This document shows, one piece after another, positions 37,401-49,083 of a stretch of 64,000 bases of DNA (its first letter is position 1; each line of letters opens with the position of its first letter). The DNA comes from Pseudobutyrivibrio xylanivorans DSM 14809. Lineage in GTDB: Bacteria > Bacillota > Clostridia > Lachnospirales > Lachnospiraceae. A program made the translations under genes and the position numbers. The notes under the pieces were generated by a model. It did no database searches and had not been told where the DNA came from. It was given only the letters and a program-made list of their open reading frames with translations. The stretch covers positions 62,001 through 126,000 of the forward strand of contig NZ_FQYQ01000007.1 in NCBI RefSeq assembly GCF_900141825.1. Direction: 5' to 3'.

Positions 37401-38133
37401 TTGGAATATCTTCGTTAATTACTTTTACTGTTATTTCTGGAATAGAAACCTCTTCATCTATTTCATAATCGCCCTCAATAACAGGAGAAAATGTATAGGA
37501 ACCAAGCATTTCATTATAATCAGTTACCGGCTCCCACTTTGAGATTTCTATATCTATCTCATCGCCTTCTGTGTAGGCCACAAGACTCTTTGGAAACTTC
37601 TTTTTAAGGCTGAAGAAAGCCAGCTTATACTCTGTTTCAATAGGCTCAAGTTCGTCAAAGCCTATAATAAGCTCTGAGGCTTCTTCTTCTAGCTCTTTTT
37701 CCTTTAGCTCCTCTTCATCTAATTTCTCTTGATCTTCTTCCTCTGAATCTTCCTTGGATTCGTCTTGTTTTTCTTCTTCGGAATCATCCTTTACCAAACT
37801 CTCCTTTGATTCAGCTTTCTCCTCAAATTCTGGAATATCGATTTTTTCTGTGGATTCATCTAATTCGTTCTTTTCATTTTCAGATGAATTATCTTCTACT
37901 TCCTCTGTAGATTCTTCCTGGGAAATATCCTTTGAATTATCGTCTGATTTTTCTTTAGAAATTTCTTCTGAATTGTCATTAGAATTGTCTTGTTGAGCTT
38001 CTTGCGTAACTTCTGTTGTTTCTTCCTGCGATATATCTGCAGTTTCTGTAGCAATGGAAATAATACTATCGCTACAAAGCAATGAAACAAGAAGCAAGCA
38101 GGATACTGCTCGCATTTTAATCTTTGTTTTCAT
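34423..38133 (-). CDS. Large secreted papain-like (C1A) peptidase with Asp-Cys-Pro repeats
   Basis: The 1236-residue protein has a signal peptide (1-29), an acidic Glu/Ser-rich region (30-155), a beta-rich region (155-300), then a tandem repeat at 310-382: one degenerate unit and six units of about 11 residues with core DCPDCP and acidic spacers, giving 12 paired cysteines. A papain-type domain follows, with Gln416, Cys422 (QGDYGTCWAHA), His584 (PDHAVTIVGWDD) and Asn614 (IRNSWG). After it come an Ig-like (Big_2) domain (about 830-910), an InlB-like repeat (about 915-985) and a very Lys-rich tail (about 1150-1220) that ends in a short amphipathic helix. There is no LPxTG. It is likely a cell-surface protease; the Lys tail could bind wall polymers. 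Confidence 0.82.
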   Translation of the reverse strand: MKTKIKMRAVSCLLLVSLLCSDSIISIATETADISQEETTEVTQEAQQDNSNDNSEEISKEKSDDNSKDISQEESTEEVEDNSSENEKNELDESTEKIDIPEFEEKAESKESLVKDDSEEEKQDESKEDSEEEDQEKLDEEELKEKELEEEASELIIGFDELEPIETEYKLAFFSLKKKFPKSLVAYTEGDEIDIEISKWEPVTDYNEMLGSYTFSPVIEGDYEIDEEVSIPEITVKVINEDIPTEGIENPEVEKDTVEEEAPVKKAKTGFFASLFHKVRSFAGEKLARFFDWDDEEDDSEESEYEELGCPDWPEYDEDLDCPDCPEEEDPDCPDCPEEEDPDCPDCPEEEDPDCPDCPEYEDPDCPDCPEEEDPDCPDCPYVEHNEKEIYEGPEHEPPAAYNGYEQGNLPAVRDQGDYGTCWAHATVGAIETDVINRNTCVDSSFDLSELQLAYFCAHYYDDPKNCHDNDRYTVGEGSDYLQDGGHDSYIYDAMFNGVGAVPESVVPYSRAEESLDSVFAMNYNCVRLESVNRIKINERDNVKDAILKHGSVYTLVCTNGEYFSWMEDSMYNYSDGEDCMPDHAVTIVGWDDKFPAENFKTTAPGDGAWLIRNSWGLNDYGMNGYFWVSYYDKGINWTGTVTAFTTSLHPYDNTYSYSSSLIWDNYYVDSESATVTTDYDVSAGETIEAVAAYIDNAYSEMDVEVKAAGKTAKGHLANKFKGVYTLHLDNPIEIKKDTNVVVSLTYTDKNNGWVSVPVEYNYTLTSDSYKIDCPVDHGCTINGDEYEYDPRIFLYTNNNEESSGEKKALTVKEESIRGHKDDIYQIVMGADSVVDDASKVTWESRNPDVADVDENGLVTFYGKKGNTAIIGTYDSYRTVFYAATEPYKLKYVFGDDVEVTKLPKYYYPGDSENSPYYIGGGFYKKGYTVYDWYLDEELTEPVPNCDLAELSGDLVLYPKWGYQYGDLAYYAPNEDLKSYSDELMYIDYEISIDDMPYEIPDLDNATQSVIKPESYIPEGSNMEFAYWSLDPEGEQPVTEITEDQMFKCHYSSYQKSFIVDTEVILYPQYREKKKPEEEKPEEKQEDINTDEKTDTQEENIAKPEQTHYSSDGGSYQSNSSEAEQVISQSSSLLVEENSTQIENDSSKNVETEKIDNKKNSTKKQVNKNKQTKNNSKKNSKKKKDKKKSKAQKKNNKKKQTKNTKAIEKKTKKKSKNSKRTSIWSIISQKLRDILS
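36983..37192 (-). repeat. 33-base coding tandem repeat (DCPDCP units)
   Basis: Six near-identical 33-base units encode DCPDCP followed by acidic residues (EEEDP, one EYEDP). The units are separated only by silent or single changes, so the array is probably young or kept alike by slippage. It lies entirely within the peptidase frame. Confidence 0.9.
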
Positions 38134-38197
38134 ACATTAAACTCCATAACTTAAATATTGCCAAATTAGTTTATCATTCTATAATTCTGCGGTCAAA

Positions 38198-38228
38198 CAA
38201 AAGGCAGGTCCATCGGACCTGCCATAAT
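38198..38228 (-). terminator. Terminator of the cNMP-binding-protein gene
   Basis: A perfect nine-bp stem GGCAGGTCC-atc-GGACCTGCC (38203-38211 with 38215-38223) is followed on the minus strand by TTTTG. It lies five bases after the stop of the gene at 38233. Confidence 0.75.
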
Positions 38229-38232
38229 TGCT

Positions 38233-40509
38233 TTACATTTTCAAATATTCCAATCCCTGTTTTACCTCATCAGGTACAACGCCTTCGTTCTTCTCCACCT
38301 TATCTATCATGGTTTTAAGATGATTGTATGCCTGACTGCACTTAATCTCATGTCGTGAAATAACCTGCTCGTACATTGGATGATTTGCCACCTTAGAGCG
38401 ATACGCCTTTGCGAAGGTACAGTGCTTATTTAGAATATTTCGCTCAGCCTTATTAAGACGAATACTTCCCTGTGCCTCGAAATTAATCCATATCGTATAC
38501 TGCTTCGTGAATGCTTCACGCATGTTGTTGCGGGAAGATTTAAGCAGTGTCTTTACCTTCTCTTTATTCTCAGCTGACAAATCCTTGTTCTTTCTATAGA
38601 AAGTGAAATAATCGTAAAAATCTGAGGTGAGACATTCTGAACCGATATCGTTCCAGCGTGAGCCCTGCTCCTTTCGGCAAATTTCCCAACGGAAGGCACC
38701 ACAGCAGTAAATCATCAGCTTATCCAAATCATCAAAGGTGAACATCGGAAATACGAATCGACCTGGTGAATCAACCTTTATACCGCCGCACTCCTGCCAC
38801 ATCATTGCACGCATGCCGCAGTTTGGAAGAAGGATTATATCAGGCTGAACTCGTTTCAAGTAGGATTCACTCTTTACGCCAGCTTCCATATCGGTAAAAA
38901 ATCCTTCTCGAAGGAAGATACCATAATCAACCTCTTCAATCTTTCCCATTGCCTCTTCAAGCTTGGCTTTTGTAAGCAGCATCTTCATTACTTCCGCTCC
39001 GAAATCTTCTTTTGTAAGTACTGGGCAGAATGAAGTCATTTTTCCAGAGGTTGTTCTGTTTGCAGAAACGAAGAAATTGTTCATTTCGAACTTAACCTTC
39101 TGCTCCTGATCGTTCATCCATGTTGGCATATCAGCCTCTGAAATATTTCCAGCTTTTCTTTCCTCTAAAACAAAGCCACGATAATCTAAATCCAGCTCGT
39201 TACGACTAGGCTCTCGCTCGCCAGCGTATACCGCTCTAAGCCAGGTGTAGATAGTAAATACGTGCTCGCCCTGACATAACGTATCCATTCTATCCATTAT
39301 GTCTGCCAGCTCATTTGTAAGTTCATCTCCAATAGCATCATAATAAATGTAACCCATATTCAGGAACATCTTTATGATAGTATCAAGCTCACCGCCGTAT
39401 GCTTCAAACTCTAGCGCTCTAAAGAAGGTCTTTTGGTATAGCTCGTAGAACAAATCAACCGCTTTCTTACGAACCTTACGTTCATTATCCTCCTTACCTT
39501 CTCTATCAGCCAAAGCTAAGTATTCATCAAGCTGACTCTTATATTCAGCCGTCTTCTCTTCATCAACCTCTGCAAACTCACATATATGCTCGAAGGTCTG
39601 TGTAAACTCAGCCTGCTTCATCATCTTGGCCTCATCAAAGTTAGCAGCTGTAGCAGCAAAGTCATGGCTGTCATACTCAGTCCAGCGTTCCTTGAGCAAA
39701 GCCTTGTCATAAAGCCCCGACTGCGACATAAACTTGTACAGCATTTTCATCAGCTTCTTTATATCATCCTGCTTTGCACCATGCTGAGCTGCATATATCT
39801 GAAGATTAAAGATAAGCTCAAACATATCTCCTTTGTCAGGAGAAAGAAGAATTGAAGCGAACTCTTCCAAATAGAAGCCCATTGTCTCGATACACTCAAT
39901 GGCACGCTTCATATAGCCGCAGCTGATTCCAATAACACCTGTAGCAATCTCATTGCGGCTTCCATATATATTTTCAATTTCTTTATTATCAACGGAATTC
40001 AAGCTATCGATGTAGTCATGCTCCCACTTTAGAATTTCATCCTTTAAGTCAAGGGGCTCGATTTCTTCCAGCATTGGTATTTCCTGGATTTCGGCACCAA
40101 TTGTTCTGCATTGCTTTTTATATTCATTATTAATTCCTCGGCAGTAGCTGTAAAAATCATCTACCTTCTTTTTCTTGTCATCGTAGATTTTAAAAACATC
40201 TCGACACTGCCTAAAGGCACCCTTAGAGAAACCAAAAATGTATACAGGCTGAGCCTCAAAAATAGCATCGAAATCGTTCATGTTCTTATAAGGACATTTT
40301 ATAACCATGGCATCCTCTGCCACGGTATAGTCAGCCTCATAGTCCACGTTTAATGCATCGGAAAGACCCGCGATAGTACCAGGCCCCAGTGTCAAATGCT
40401 GGCCTCGCCACACCTGTTCAATAGCACCTGTAACAACAACATACATGCTATCTACAGGATCACCCTCGTTTATTAACTTTTTCCCCTTTTCAACATTAAT
40501 AGGTTCCAA
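38233..40509 (-). CDS. Large protein with N-terminal cyclic nucleotide-binding domain, unknown function
   Basis: The 758-residue protein starts with a cNMP-binding-like domain (about 1-100; KGKKLINEGDPVDSMYVVVT, GPGTIAGLSDAL). The following 650 residues are mostly helical and hydrophilic, with no DNA-binding, kinase, cyclase or membrane segment that I recognise. It is therefore not a Crp-type regulator. A promoter with near-consensus boxes lies upstream. It probably responds to a nucleotide or holds the fold without binding; I cannot tell which residues would bind a phosphate. No neighbour explains its job. Confidence 0.6.
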   Translation of the reverse strand: MEPINVEKGKKLINEGDPVDSMYVVVTGAIEQVWRGQHLTLGPGTIAGLSDALNVDYEADYTVAEDAMVIKCPYKNMNDFDAIFEAQPVYIFGFSKGAFRQCRDVFKIYDDKKKKVDDFYSYCRGINNEYKKQCRTIGAEIQEIPMLEEIEPLDLKDEILKWEHDYIDSLNSVDNKEIENIYGSRNEIATGVIGISCGYMKRAIECIETMGFYLEEFASILLSPDKGDMFELIFNLQIYAAQHGAKQDDIKKLMKMLYKFMSQSGLYDKALLKERWTEYDSHDFAATAANFDEAKMMKQAEFTQTFEHICEFAEVDEEKTAEYKSQLDEYLALADREGKEDNERKVRKKAVDLFYELYQKTFFRALEFEAYGGELDTIIKMFLNMGYIYYDAIGDELTNELADIMDRMDTLCQGEHVFTIYTWLRAVYAGEREPSRNELDLDYRGFVLEERKAGNISEADMPTWMNDQEQKVKFEMNNFFVSANRTTSGKMTSFCPVLTKEDFGAEVMKMLLTKAKLEEAMGKIEEVDYGIFLREGFFTDMEAGVKSESYLKRVQPDIILLPNCGMRAMMWQECGGIKVDSPGRFVFPMFTFDDLDKLMIYCCGAFRWEICRKEQGSRWNDIGSECLTSDFYDYFTFYRKNKDLSAENKEKVKTLLKSSRNNMREAFTKQYTIWINFEAQGSIRLNKAERNILNKHCTFAKAYRSKVANHPMYEQVISRHEIKCSQAYNHLKTMIDKVEKNEGVVPDEVKQGLEYLKM

Positions 40510-40601
40510 AGATTCCCCTCAATAGTTGTATATACCACAACGTCATTCATTAGCAGCGGCCTACCGGCACACTTTCCAGCAGGATACTATAACTTACTAT
40601 A

Positions 40602-40630
40602 ATTATAGAATTGTCTGAATATTATTGCAA
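40602..40630 (-). promoter_or_regulatory. Strong-looking promoter of the cNMP-binding-protein gene
   Basis: On the minus strand TTGCAA (40625-40630) and a consensus TATAAT (40602-40607) are 17 bases apart. Transcription would start about 85 bases ahead of the gene. The leader bases 40510-40600 hold no gene. Confidence 0.7.
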
Positions 40631-40673
40631 TTCCATTGAAATAAATTCACAAAAAATTAACGGCTGAGGGGGA

Positions 40674-43643
<2,970 letters not shown>

Positions 43644-43697
43644 TTATATTGTATAATTTATTTCATTATTTTTTCACAAACGCCGATTAATCCTTTG

Positions 43698-44603
43698 CTA
43701 ATATATAGCCTCCAAAAACTTGCTTACTATGTTGTGATACTCCTGCCTTGCATACAGGTAGCTTTCAGCGTGACCCGCCCCTGGAATTAAGTGAAATTCC
43801 TTGTATTGCTGGCAAGCTTCGTATCCTGCTTTACTATGTTTAGGTAAAATAAACTTATCCTCTGCTCCATGAATAAAACAAACCGGTGTGGTAATGTTTT
43901 TCTTAAATGAATCAATTGGTCTGATTCGATCCAAACGATAACCATGTAATATCTGACTTGCTATAGATGCCAAATGCGATAAAGGCTTTGGAATATGAAA
44001 CCAGCTCCACCCCAAATCTTCCAGTAACATGGAAAGGTCTGTAAAAGGGCAATCAGCAACACAAAACTCAAACCCTTTATCCAGACCAAGGGCAAGCAGT
44101 GAACTGGCTGCACCTAAACTTTCCCCATGTAAACCTATGCTTATCTCACGACCAAACTTTTCCCTGAGAAGTCTGGCTATATTAACAATATCCCTGCTCT
44201 CTTTATATCCCATTGAGCAATAGCAATCTGCATTGTCACCATGATGTCTAATGTCGTATATATAAGCATTGTAGCCAAGCTCATGGAAAATGTTTAAATA
44301 CTTAACTCCACCCAATCGATTGTAGGTATAGCCATGGGTGATAATTACAAACTTGTTATCATCTCCTGATGGGATGTATGTGCCATGAATAAGATATCCA
44401 TCATCCATTGTGAAGTTCATTTCGACCTTTTCATATGAATCATATGGTCCCCACAAATCCTTGCTTTTTTCTATCTCAGGTGCCTTATCAACTGGCACAC
44501 GATTTTTAGGCAAAGTAACGAACCTTAGTAGGCCAACAGAAAACACCACTAAAACTAGTAAAATCACAAATAACACAATAAAAATAATCAATAAAATCTT
44601 CAC
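43698..44603 (-). CDS. Alpha/beta hydrolase with N-terminal membrane helix
   Basis: The 301-residue protein has one membrane helix at its start (about 3-25) and an alpha/beta-hydrolase fold. VIITHGYTYNRLGGVKYL is the oxyanion region, SIGLHGESLGAAS is the nucleophile elbow (Ser in GESLG), an Asp lies in the HGAEDKFILP segment, and the catalytic His is in PGAGHAES. It is in the BAAT/YqkD-like group; the substrate is unknown. It lies 26 bases after an MFS gene, so they probably share an mRNA. Confidence 0.8.
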   Translation of the reverse strand: MKILLIIFIVLFVILLVLVVFSVGLLRFVTLPKNRVPVDKAPEIEKSKDLWGPYDSYEKVEMNFTMDDGYLIHGTYIPSGDDNKFVIITHGYTYNRLGGVKYLNIFHELGYNAYIYDIRHHGDNADCYCSMGYKESRDIVNIARLLREKFGREISIGLHGESLGAASSLLALGLDKGFEFCVADCPFTDLSMLLEDLGWSWFHIPKPLSHLASIASQILHGYRLDRIRPIDSFKKNITTPVCFIHGAEDKFILPKHSKAGYEACQQYKEFHLIPGAGHAESYLYARQEYHNIVSKFLEAIY

Positions 44604-44629
44604 AAAACCCCACCTCTATTTATTTAAAT

Positions 44630-46027
44630 CTATTTAAATGTATCCACTGTAACCTGATCCAGATTAACGAACTTGGTCTCTTTAACCTTGGTCATTAATA
44701 TTATAAGTGATAATGCCATAAACGGAACACAGATTACTAAGAATAGCACATCAATAGGAATAAACTTTTGACCTATAATAAATGCAATCTGTCCTATAAA
44801 CATGCCGGCTCCAATAAGGACTGATATGGTACCCATAACAGATGAACGCATGCTTGATGGAGATGATTCTGCAGGCATTGTAAGAATCAGTGTATCTGAC
44901 ATGGACCAAAGGCCACCTATAGAACAACCATAAGCTACTCCTGCTGTAATTGGCCCCCAGCCTAGTCTACATGCTAATACAAAAATTAAAAGTCCCCCTA
45001 AAGCTATTGTTCCAAGTAAGAGGCATACTCTTTTTCTTCCTAATTTGTCCGAGAAAAGACCGCTCAGTATAGTAACAATTCCATTGCAGAATGGATATAT
45101 CAAAAGTGCCAATGACACCATCTGTGTTGTCATGGCTCCCTCTAAAACTGTTGCATAGTAGGATGTGTAAAAGGTTGTTGCAAAGAATAAAAATCCTGCG
45201 ATTAAAATCCATCTCAATTGCTTGTTTGTAAATATAAACTTAACTGCATTAAAAACTCCACCTTGGCTGGAGGTATTGTTTTCCTTTTCTGTCTGGCGGC
45301 GTCTTTCCTTCTCTTCTTCAGTTAAAGAAAGATAAAATATTCTTTGTTCTAAGAACACAGGTGTTTCTTTAACAAAAACCACTGATAAAATTCCTACCAC
45401 TAATGCCACTACAACAGGTATGGCATATACATATTTCCAACTTGATGAGACTCCATCATTCAAAAAAACTTTCGAAAGAACACCAATAGATGACACTGAA
45501 ATAAGGGCTATGCCCTTAGCTACAAAGCTGTAGGTTGCACGTTTCTCCTTTGGTGCTGTCTCCATAATATAAAGAACCTGCATATCATTAGGTGTGAAAA
45601 ACAACATGAAAAGCATACCTATTATGTATTGAACAACACTTGTTGAAGTCATAACAACAAGCATGCCAAGGCCCATACCTATGGTGTTAATCATAAGAAA
45701 TAATCTTCTTCCATAGCGATCGGACAGAGCCTTATAAAAAGGCGCTATTATCAGGAATAGGTTTGACAACAAATTCCAACTTGCCACATAGTTTAGCGAC
45801 TCCTTATATTCTGTTGAATTAACGTCCCTGGATGATATTTTGAATAAATCAAAAATAATGTATGGCTGCATAGCCGAATTGATGTTAGATGTAACCTCAT
45901 CAACGATGTAGATAATAGTAAGAACCACCATTATCATACCAAGATAGTAAGCAGGCTTAGGTGCACTGGCAGCCTTTCTAAGGCGCACTAACTCCTTGGC
46001 CTCCTTCTCAAGAGTATTATTTCCCAT
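44630..46027 (-). CDS. MFS transporter
   Basis: The 465-residue protein has about 12 helices and the MFS signature between helices 2 and 3 in the variant FYKALSDRYGRRLFLMINTI; a similar loop, GLFSDKLGRKRVCLLLG, recurs at the start of the second half, as expected for the internal repeat. A long hydrophilic segment (about 235-260, EEEKERRRQTEKENN) lies between the halves. The substrate is unknown. It is downstream of upp but the gap of 71 bases and lack of function link make co-transcription uncertain. Confidence 0.85.
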   Translation of the reverse strand: MGNNTLEKEAKELVRLRKAASAPKPAYYLGMIMVVLTIIYIVDEVTSNINSAMQPYIIFDLFKISSRDVNSTEYKESLNYVASWNLLSNLFLIIAPFYKALSDRYGRRLFLMINTIGMGLGMLVVMTSTSVVQYIIGMLFMLFFTPNDMQVLYIMETAPKEKRATYSFVAKGIALISVSSIGVLSKVFLNDGVSSSWKYVYAIPVVVALVVGILSVVFVKETPVFLEQRIFYLSLTEEEKERRRQTEKENNTSSQGGVFNAVKFIFTNKQLRWILIAGFLFFATTFYTSYYATVLEGAMTTQMVSLALLIYPFCNGIVTILSGLFSDKLGRKRVCLLLGTIALGGLLIFVLACRLGWGPITAGVAYGCSIGGLWSMSDTLILTMPAESSPSSMRSSVMGTISVLIGAGMFIGQIAFIIGQKFIPIDVLFLVICVPFMALSLIILMTKVKETKFVNLDQVTVDTFK

Positions 46028-46098
46028 ATAAAATTCCCCCTTATCATTTATACCCTAGACATAAGAGTATCACGATAAGAGGGAAATGCAAGACTTGA

Positions 46099-46737
46099 TT
46101 ATTTTGTTCCGAAGATTCGGTCTCCGGCATCGCCAAGACCTGGGCAAATGTAAGCATCTGCGTTAAGCTCGCGATCAATGTGTCCAATGTAAATCTGTAC
46201 ATCTGGATGAGCCTCGTGAAGAGCACGAACTCCTTCTGGTGCACCGATGATTGCCATGAACTTGATGCGCTTTCCACCGTGCTGCTTGATGAGGTTGATT
46301 GCATCGATAGCAGAACCACCTGTAGCAAGCATAGGATCTGTAACTACGATTAGACGCTCCTCGATTGGGCTAGGAAGCTTGCAATAATACTCGTGTGGCT
46401 CATGTGTCTCCTCATCACGGTACATACCTATGTGACCAATCTTTGCTGTTGGTACGAGACGCTGAATACCATTAACCATACCAAGACCTGCACGAAGGAT
46501 AGGTACGATTGCCATCTTACGACCAGCGATAACTGGTGCCATGCACTTCTCGATTGGTGTTTCACACTCGATGTCTACTGTCTGTAAATCGTTGAGAGCC
46601 TCGAAAGCCTCAAGCATAGCTATTTCTTCTACAAGTGCACGGAACTCTGCTGTTCCTGTGTTCTTGTCTCTAAGCATTGTAATTTTGTGCTGAAGTAGAG
46701 GATGTGTTAACTCTACTACGTTATCTAATTTCTCCAT
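46099..46737 (-). CDS. upp: Uracil phosphoribosyltransferase
   Basis: The 212-residue protein shows [20 protein letters not shown] at its start and the PRPP-binding loop [20 protein letters not shown], then [17 protein letters not shown] and the C-terminal uracil loop [17 protein letters not shown]. It makes UMP from uracil and PRPP. Length matches the family. It is directly downstream of the uracil permease gene with a 70-base gap, so the pair forms a uracil salvage unit. Confidence 0.96.
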   Translation of the reverse strand: MEKLDNVVELTHPLLQHKITMLRDKNTGTAEFRALVEEIAMLEAFEALNDLQTVDIECETPIEKCMAPVIAGRKMAIVPILRAGLGMVNGIQRLVPTAKIGHIGMYRDEETHEPHEYYCKLPSPIEERLIVVTDPMLATGGSAIDAINLIKQHGGKRIKFMAIIGAPEGVRALHEAHPDVQIYIGHIDRELNADAYICPGLGDAGDRIFGTK

Positions 46738-46807
46738 TAGAATAATTTCCTCCTAAAATTTCTTTAATATAATTTTATAAAATGGAAGTTTGACCATATG
46801 ACTGGTT

Positions 46808-48163
46808 TTAAATTCCATCTTTATCAAAACGATATCTCTCAGGATTACCATACTCGTAATCTCTGCCTGGGATAATCGCATTGAGAACTACACCTGCGAT
46901 TGCAGCGATTGCAAGGCTTGTAAGTGTAATATCTGTAGAACCCACTGTAAATGTAAGTCCATCAGAGAATCCAAGTCCGCAAACTAAGATAACTGCTGCG
47001 ATAATAAGGTTTCTTGAATGTGTGAAATCAACATGATTCTCAACCACATTTCTAATTCCTATTGCACTAATCATACCATAAAGCATGAAGCTTATTCCAC
47101 CTACGATTGCGCTAGGCATTGTACCAATGATGTCTGCCATCTTTGGAATGAATGAAAGTACAATAGCGTAAACTGCTGCAATTCTGATAACCTTTGGATC
47201 ATGAACCTTTGAAAGCTCAAGGACACCAGTGTTCTCACCATAAGTGGTGTTAGCTGGGCCACCAAAGAATGCTGAAAGAGCTGTGGCAAATCCATCACCT
47301 ACAAGTGTGCGGTGAAGACCTGGATCAGTAACAAGATCCTCGCCAACTGTTGCTGAGATTGCTGACATATCTCCAATGTGCTCCATCATTGTAGCGATAG
47401 CAATTGGTGCCATAACAAGGATTGCCGAGATATTGAACTTGCAGATGAAGAAATCTGGAAGACCAACCCATGCTGCCTCGTTAACAGCTGTGAAATCAAG
47501 AATTGCACTACCGTCTGCATTTGTCATTCCAAGTGCATTAAAGATAAGGGCACATACATATGAAATAACTACACCCATGAGAATTGGAAGGATTTTGAAC
47601 ATTCCCTTTCCCCAGATGTTAAAGATGATTACTACTGCAAGAGCTATAAAAGCAAGAAGCCAATTTGTTGAAGCGTTAGTGATTGCTGATGGTGCAAGTG
47701 AAAGACCTATGCAAATGATGATAGGACCAGTAACAACTGGTGGAAGATATTTCATAACCTTGTTGATACCAACAAGCTTAATAATAAGAGCAAGGATTAA
47801 ATAAAGTGAACCGGCAACAACGATACCGCCGCATGCATATGGAAGCTTTTCGCCCATAGTCATGTTTTTGAAAATACCTGTATTTAAATTAGCAACTGTG
47901 TGAAATCCTCCAAGAAAAGCGAATGAGGAACCAAGGAAAGCTGGAACTTTTAACTTAGAACATAAATGGAAAAATAAGGTGCCGACACCGGCGAAAAATA
48001 AAGTAACCTGAATTGAAAGACCTTCGCCATTGAAATAATTATTGACGAGAATTGGAACTAAAATAGTGGCTCCAAACATTGCAAATAAATGCTGAAGACC
48101 TAAGATGAGCATTTTCGGAATACCTAGCGTAGAGGCATCCTTGATTGGTGCATGTGTGTTCAT
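46808..48163 (-). CDS. uraA: Uracil/xanthine permease (NCS2 family)
   Basis: The 451-residue membrane protein has about 14 segments. NCS2 hallmarks are LGLQHLFAMFGATILVPILV, SSFAFLGGFHTV, the TM8 acidic motif MMEHIGDMSAISATVGEDLV and the TM10 motif FGGPANTTYGENTGVLELS. The pairing with upp points to uracil. Good AGGAGG site. A 14-bp hairpin lies upstream. Confidence 0.93.
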   Translation of the reverse strand: MNTHAPIKDASTLGIPKMLILGLQHLFAMFGATILVPILVNNYFNGEGLSIQVTLFFAGVGTLFFHLCSKLKVPAFLGSSFAFLGGFHTVANLNTGIFKNMTMGEKLPYACGGIVVAGSLYLILALIIKLVGINKVMKYLPPVVTGPIIICIGLSLAPSAITNASTNWLLAFIALAVVIIFNIWGKGMFKILPILMGVVISYVCALIFNALGMTNADGSAILDFTAVNEAAWVGLPDFFICKFNISAILVMAPIAIATMMEHIGDMSAISATVGEDLVTDPGLHRTLVGDGFATALSAFFGGPANTTYGENTGVLELSKVHDPKVIRIAAVYAIVLSFIPKMADIIGTMPSAIVGGISFMLYGMISAIGIRNVVENHVDFTHSRNLIIAAVILVCGLGFSDGLTFTVGSTDITLTSLAIAAIAGVVLNAIIPGRDYEYGNPERYRFDKDGI

Positions 48164-48198
48164 ACATTTCCTCCCATGAAATAATGATTGATACGTTC

Positions 48199-48236
48199 CA
48201 AGATTGAACTAGTCCATGAGAACTAATTCAATCTTG
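48199..48236 (-). promoter_or_regulatory. Hairpin in the leader of the uracil permease gene
   Basis: CAAGATTGAA (48199-48208) pairs exactly with TTCAATCTTG (48227-48236), and TAGT/ACTA extends the stem after one mismatch. It lies between the stop of the TraX-like gene and the permease start. It is not a T-tract terminator on the minus strand and does not match the PyrR binding-loop pattern, so its role is open. Confidence 0.45.
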
Positions 48237-48256
48237 CTTAAACTTTCAGTATTCTA

Positions 48257-49009
48257 TCATAATAGGATTGCTCTGACAATCCCAATTATCAAAAGATGTG
48301 CTGGGTAGAAATAATTAAATGTATAACGTATTACTTTTGACGAACTTCCACGCTCTCCGTTATAGAATGCTATTGGAAGTAACATAAGGAATGCTGCGTT
48401 TTCTGTCTCACCGCAGCCAAATGCCAATACTAAAACTCCAAGTCCGAAGGCAAGCATGTGACGCCTTACTGTATTCCCATGAAAGTAATACATAACAACG
48501 ATAACAGCAACTCCTACCATATTATAATCCGTATGCCCGAAATATGCTATAGCGCATCCTGCTGCATAACACAATAATACGACCACTTTCTTCTTAACTT
48601 CATTTTCTATTCCAAATAATGGTCCTTTTATTGCTGTATCTATAATCCATATCAAAATAAGACCTATTAATAAAGTAAAAATAACATTCGTCTTATTCCA
48701 GACAAGTGGACCACTAAATAAAGCCCAATCAAAAAGCACCTCAGAAATAAGACCTAGAATAATCAAACGAATACAGTACTTTTTCAAATCTCTTGTATGA
48801 AAAAATCCCTCAACTAATAAAAAACAATAAAGGGGAAATGCCAATCTACCAACTATTCTTAAAAATTGATATAGGTCCCAATTAAGACAATCATGGGCAT
48901 TGCCATAGTTGTAATATAGACCATAAGCGACGTGGTCAATAAGCATTGAGATGATAGCAATAAGCTTTAGCGCGTTTCCTGATAAACTAAAATTATTTTT
49001 TCTTTCCAT
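48257..49009 (-). CDS. TraX family membrane protein
   Basis: Start at 49009 (MERKNNFSLSGNALKLIAII, 250 residues) is taken because the TraX fold starts here. The family pattern is visible: LKLIAIISMLIDHVAYGL, then FLRIVGRLAFPLYCFLLVEG, and helices to residue about 245. In F plasmids TraX acetylates pilin; in Firmicute chromosomes the role is unknown. It has about eight helices. It is after a strong terminator, so it is separate from the antiporter gene. Confidence 0.8.
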   Translation of the reverse strand: MERKNNFSLSGNALKLIAIISMLIDHVAYGLYYNYGNAHDCLNWDLYQFLRIVGRLAFPLYCFLLVEGFFHTRDLKKYCIRLIILGLISEVLFDWALFSGPLVWNKTNVIFTLLIGLILIWIIDTAIKGPLFGIENEVKKKVVVLLCYAAGCAIAYFGHTDYNMVGVAVIVVMYYFHGNTVRRHMLAFGLGVLVLAFGCGETENAAFLMLLPIAFYNGERGSSSKVIRYTFNYFYPAHLLIIGIVRAILL

Positions 49010-49032
49010 AAATACATTACCCTCAACTTTAT

Positions 49033-49070
49033 AAAAAAATCTCCCCAGCGACCCTGCGCTGAAGGAGATT
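49033..49070 (-). terminator. Terminator of the dapA-antiporter operon
   Basis: On the minus strand AATCTCC-TT-CAGCG pairs with CGCTG-G-GGAGATT (plus 49039-49051 and 49057-49070) and is followed by TTTTTTT. It lies directly after the antiporter stop at 49084. Confidence 0.85.
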
Positions 49071-49083
49071 CTACCACACATTC

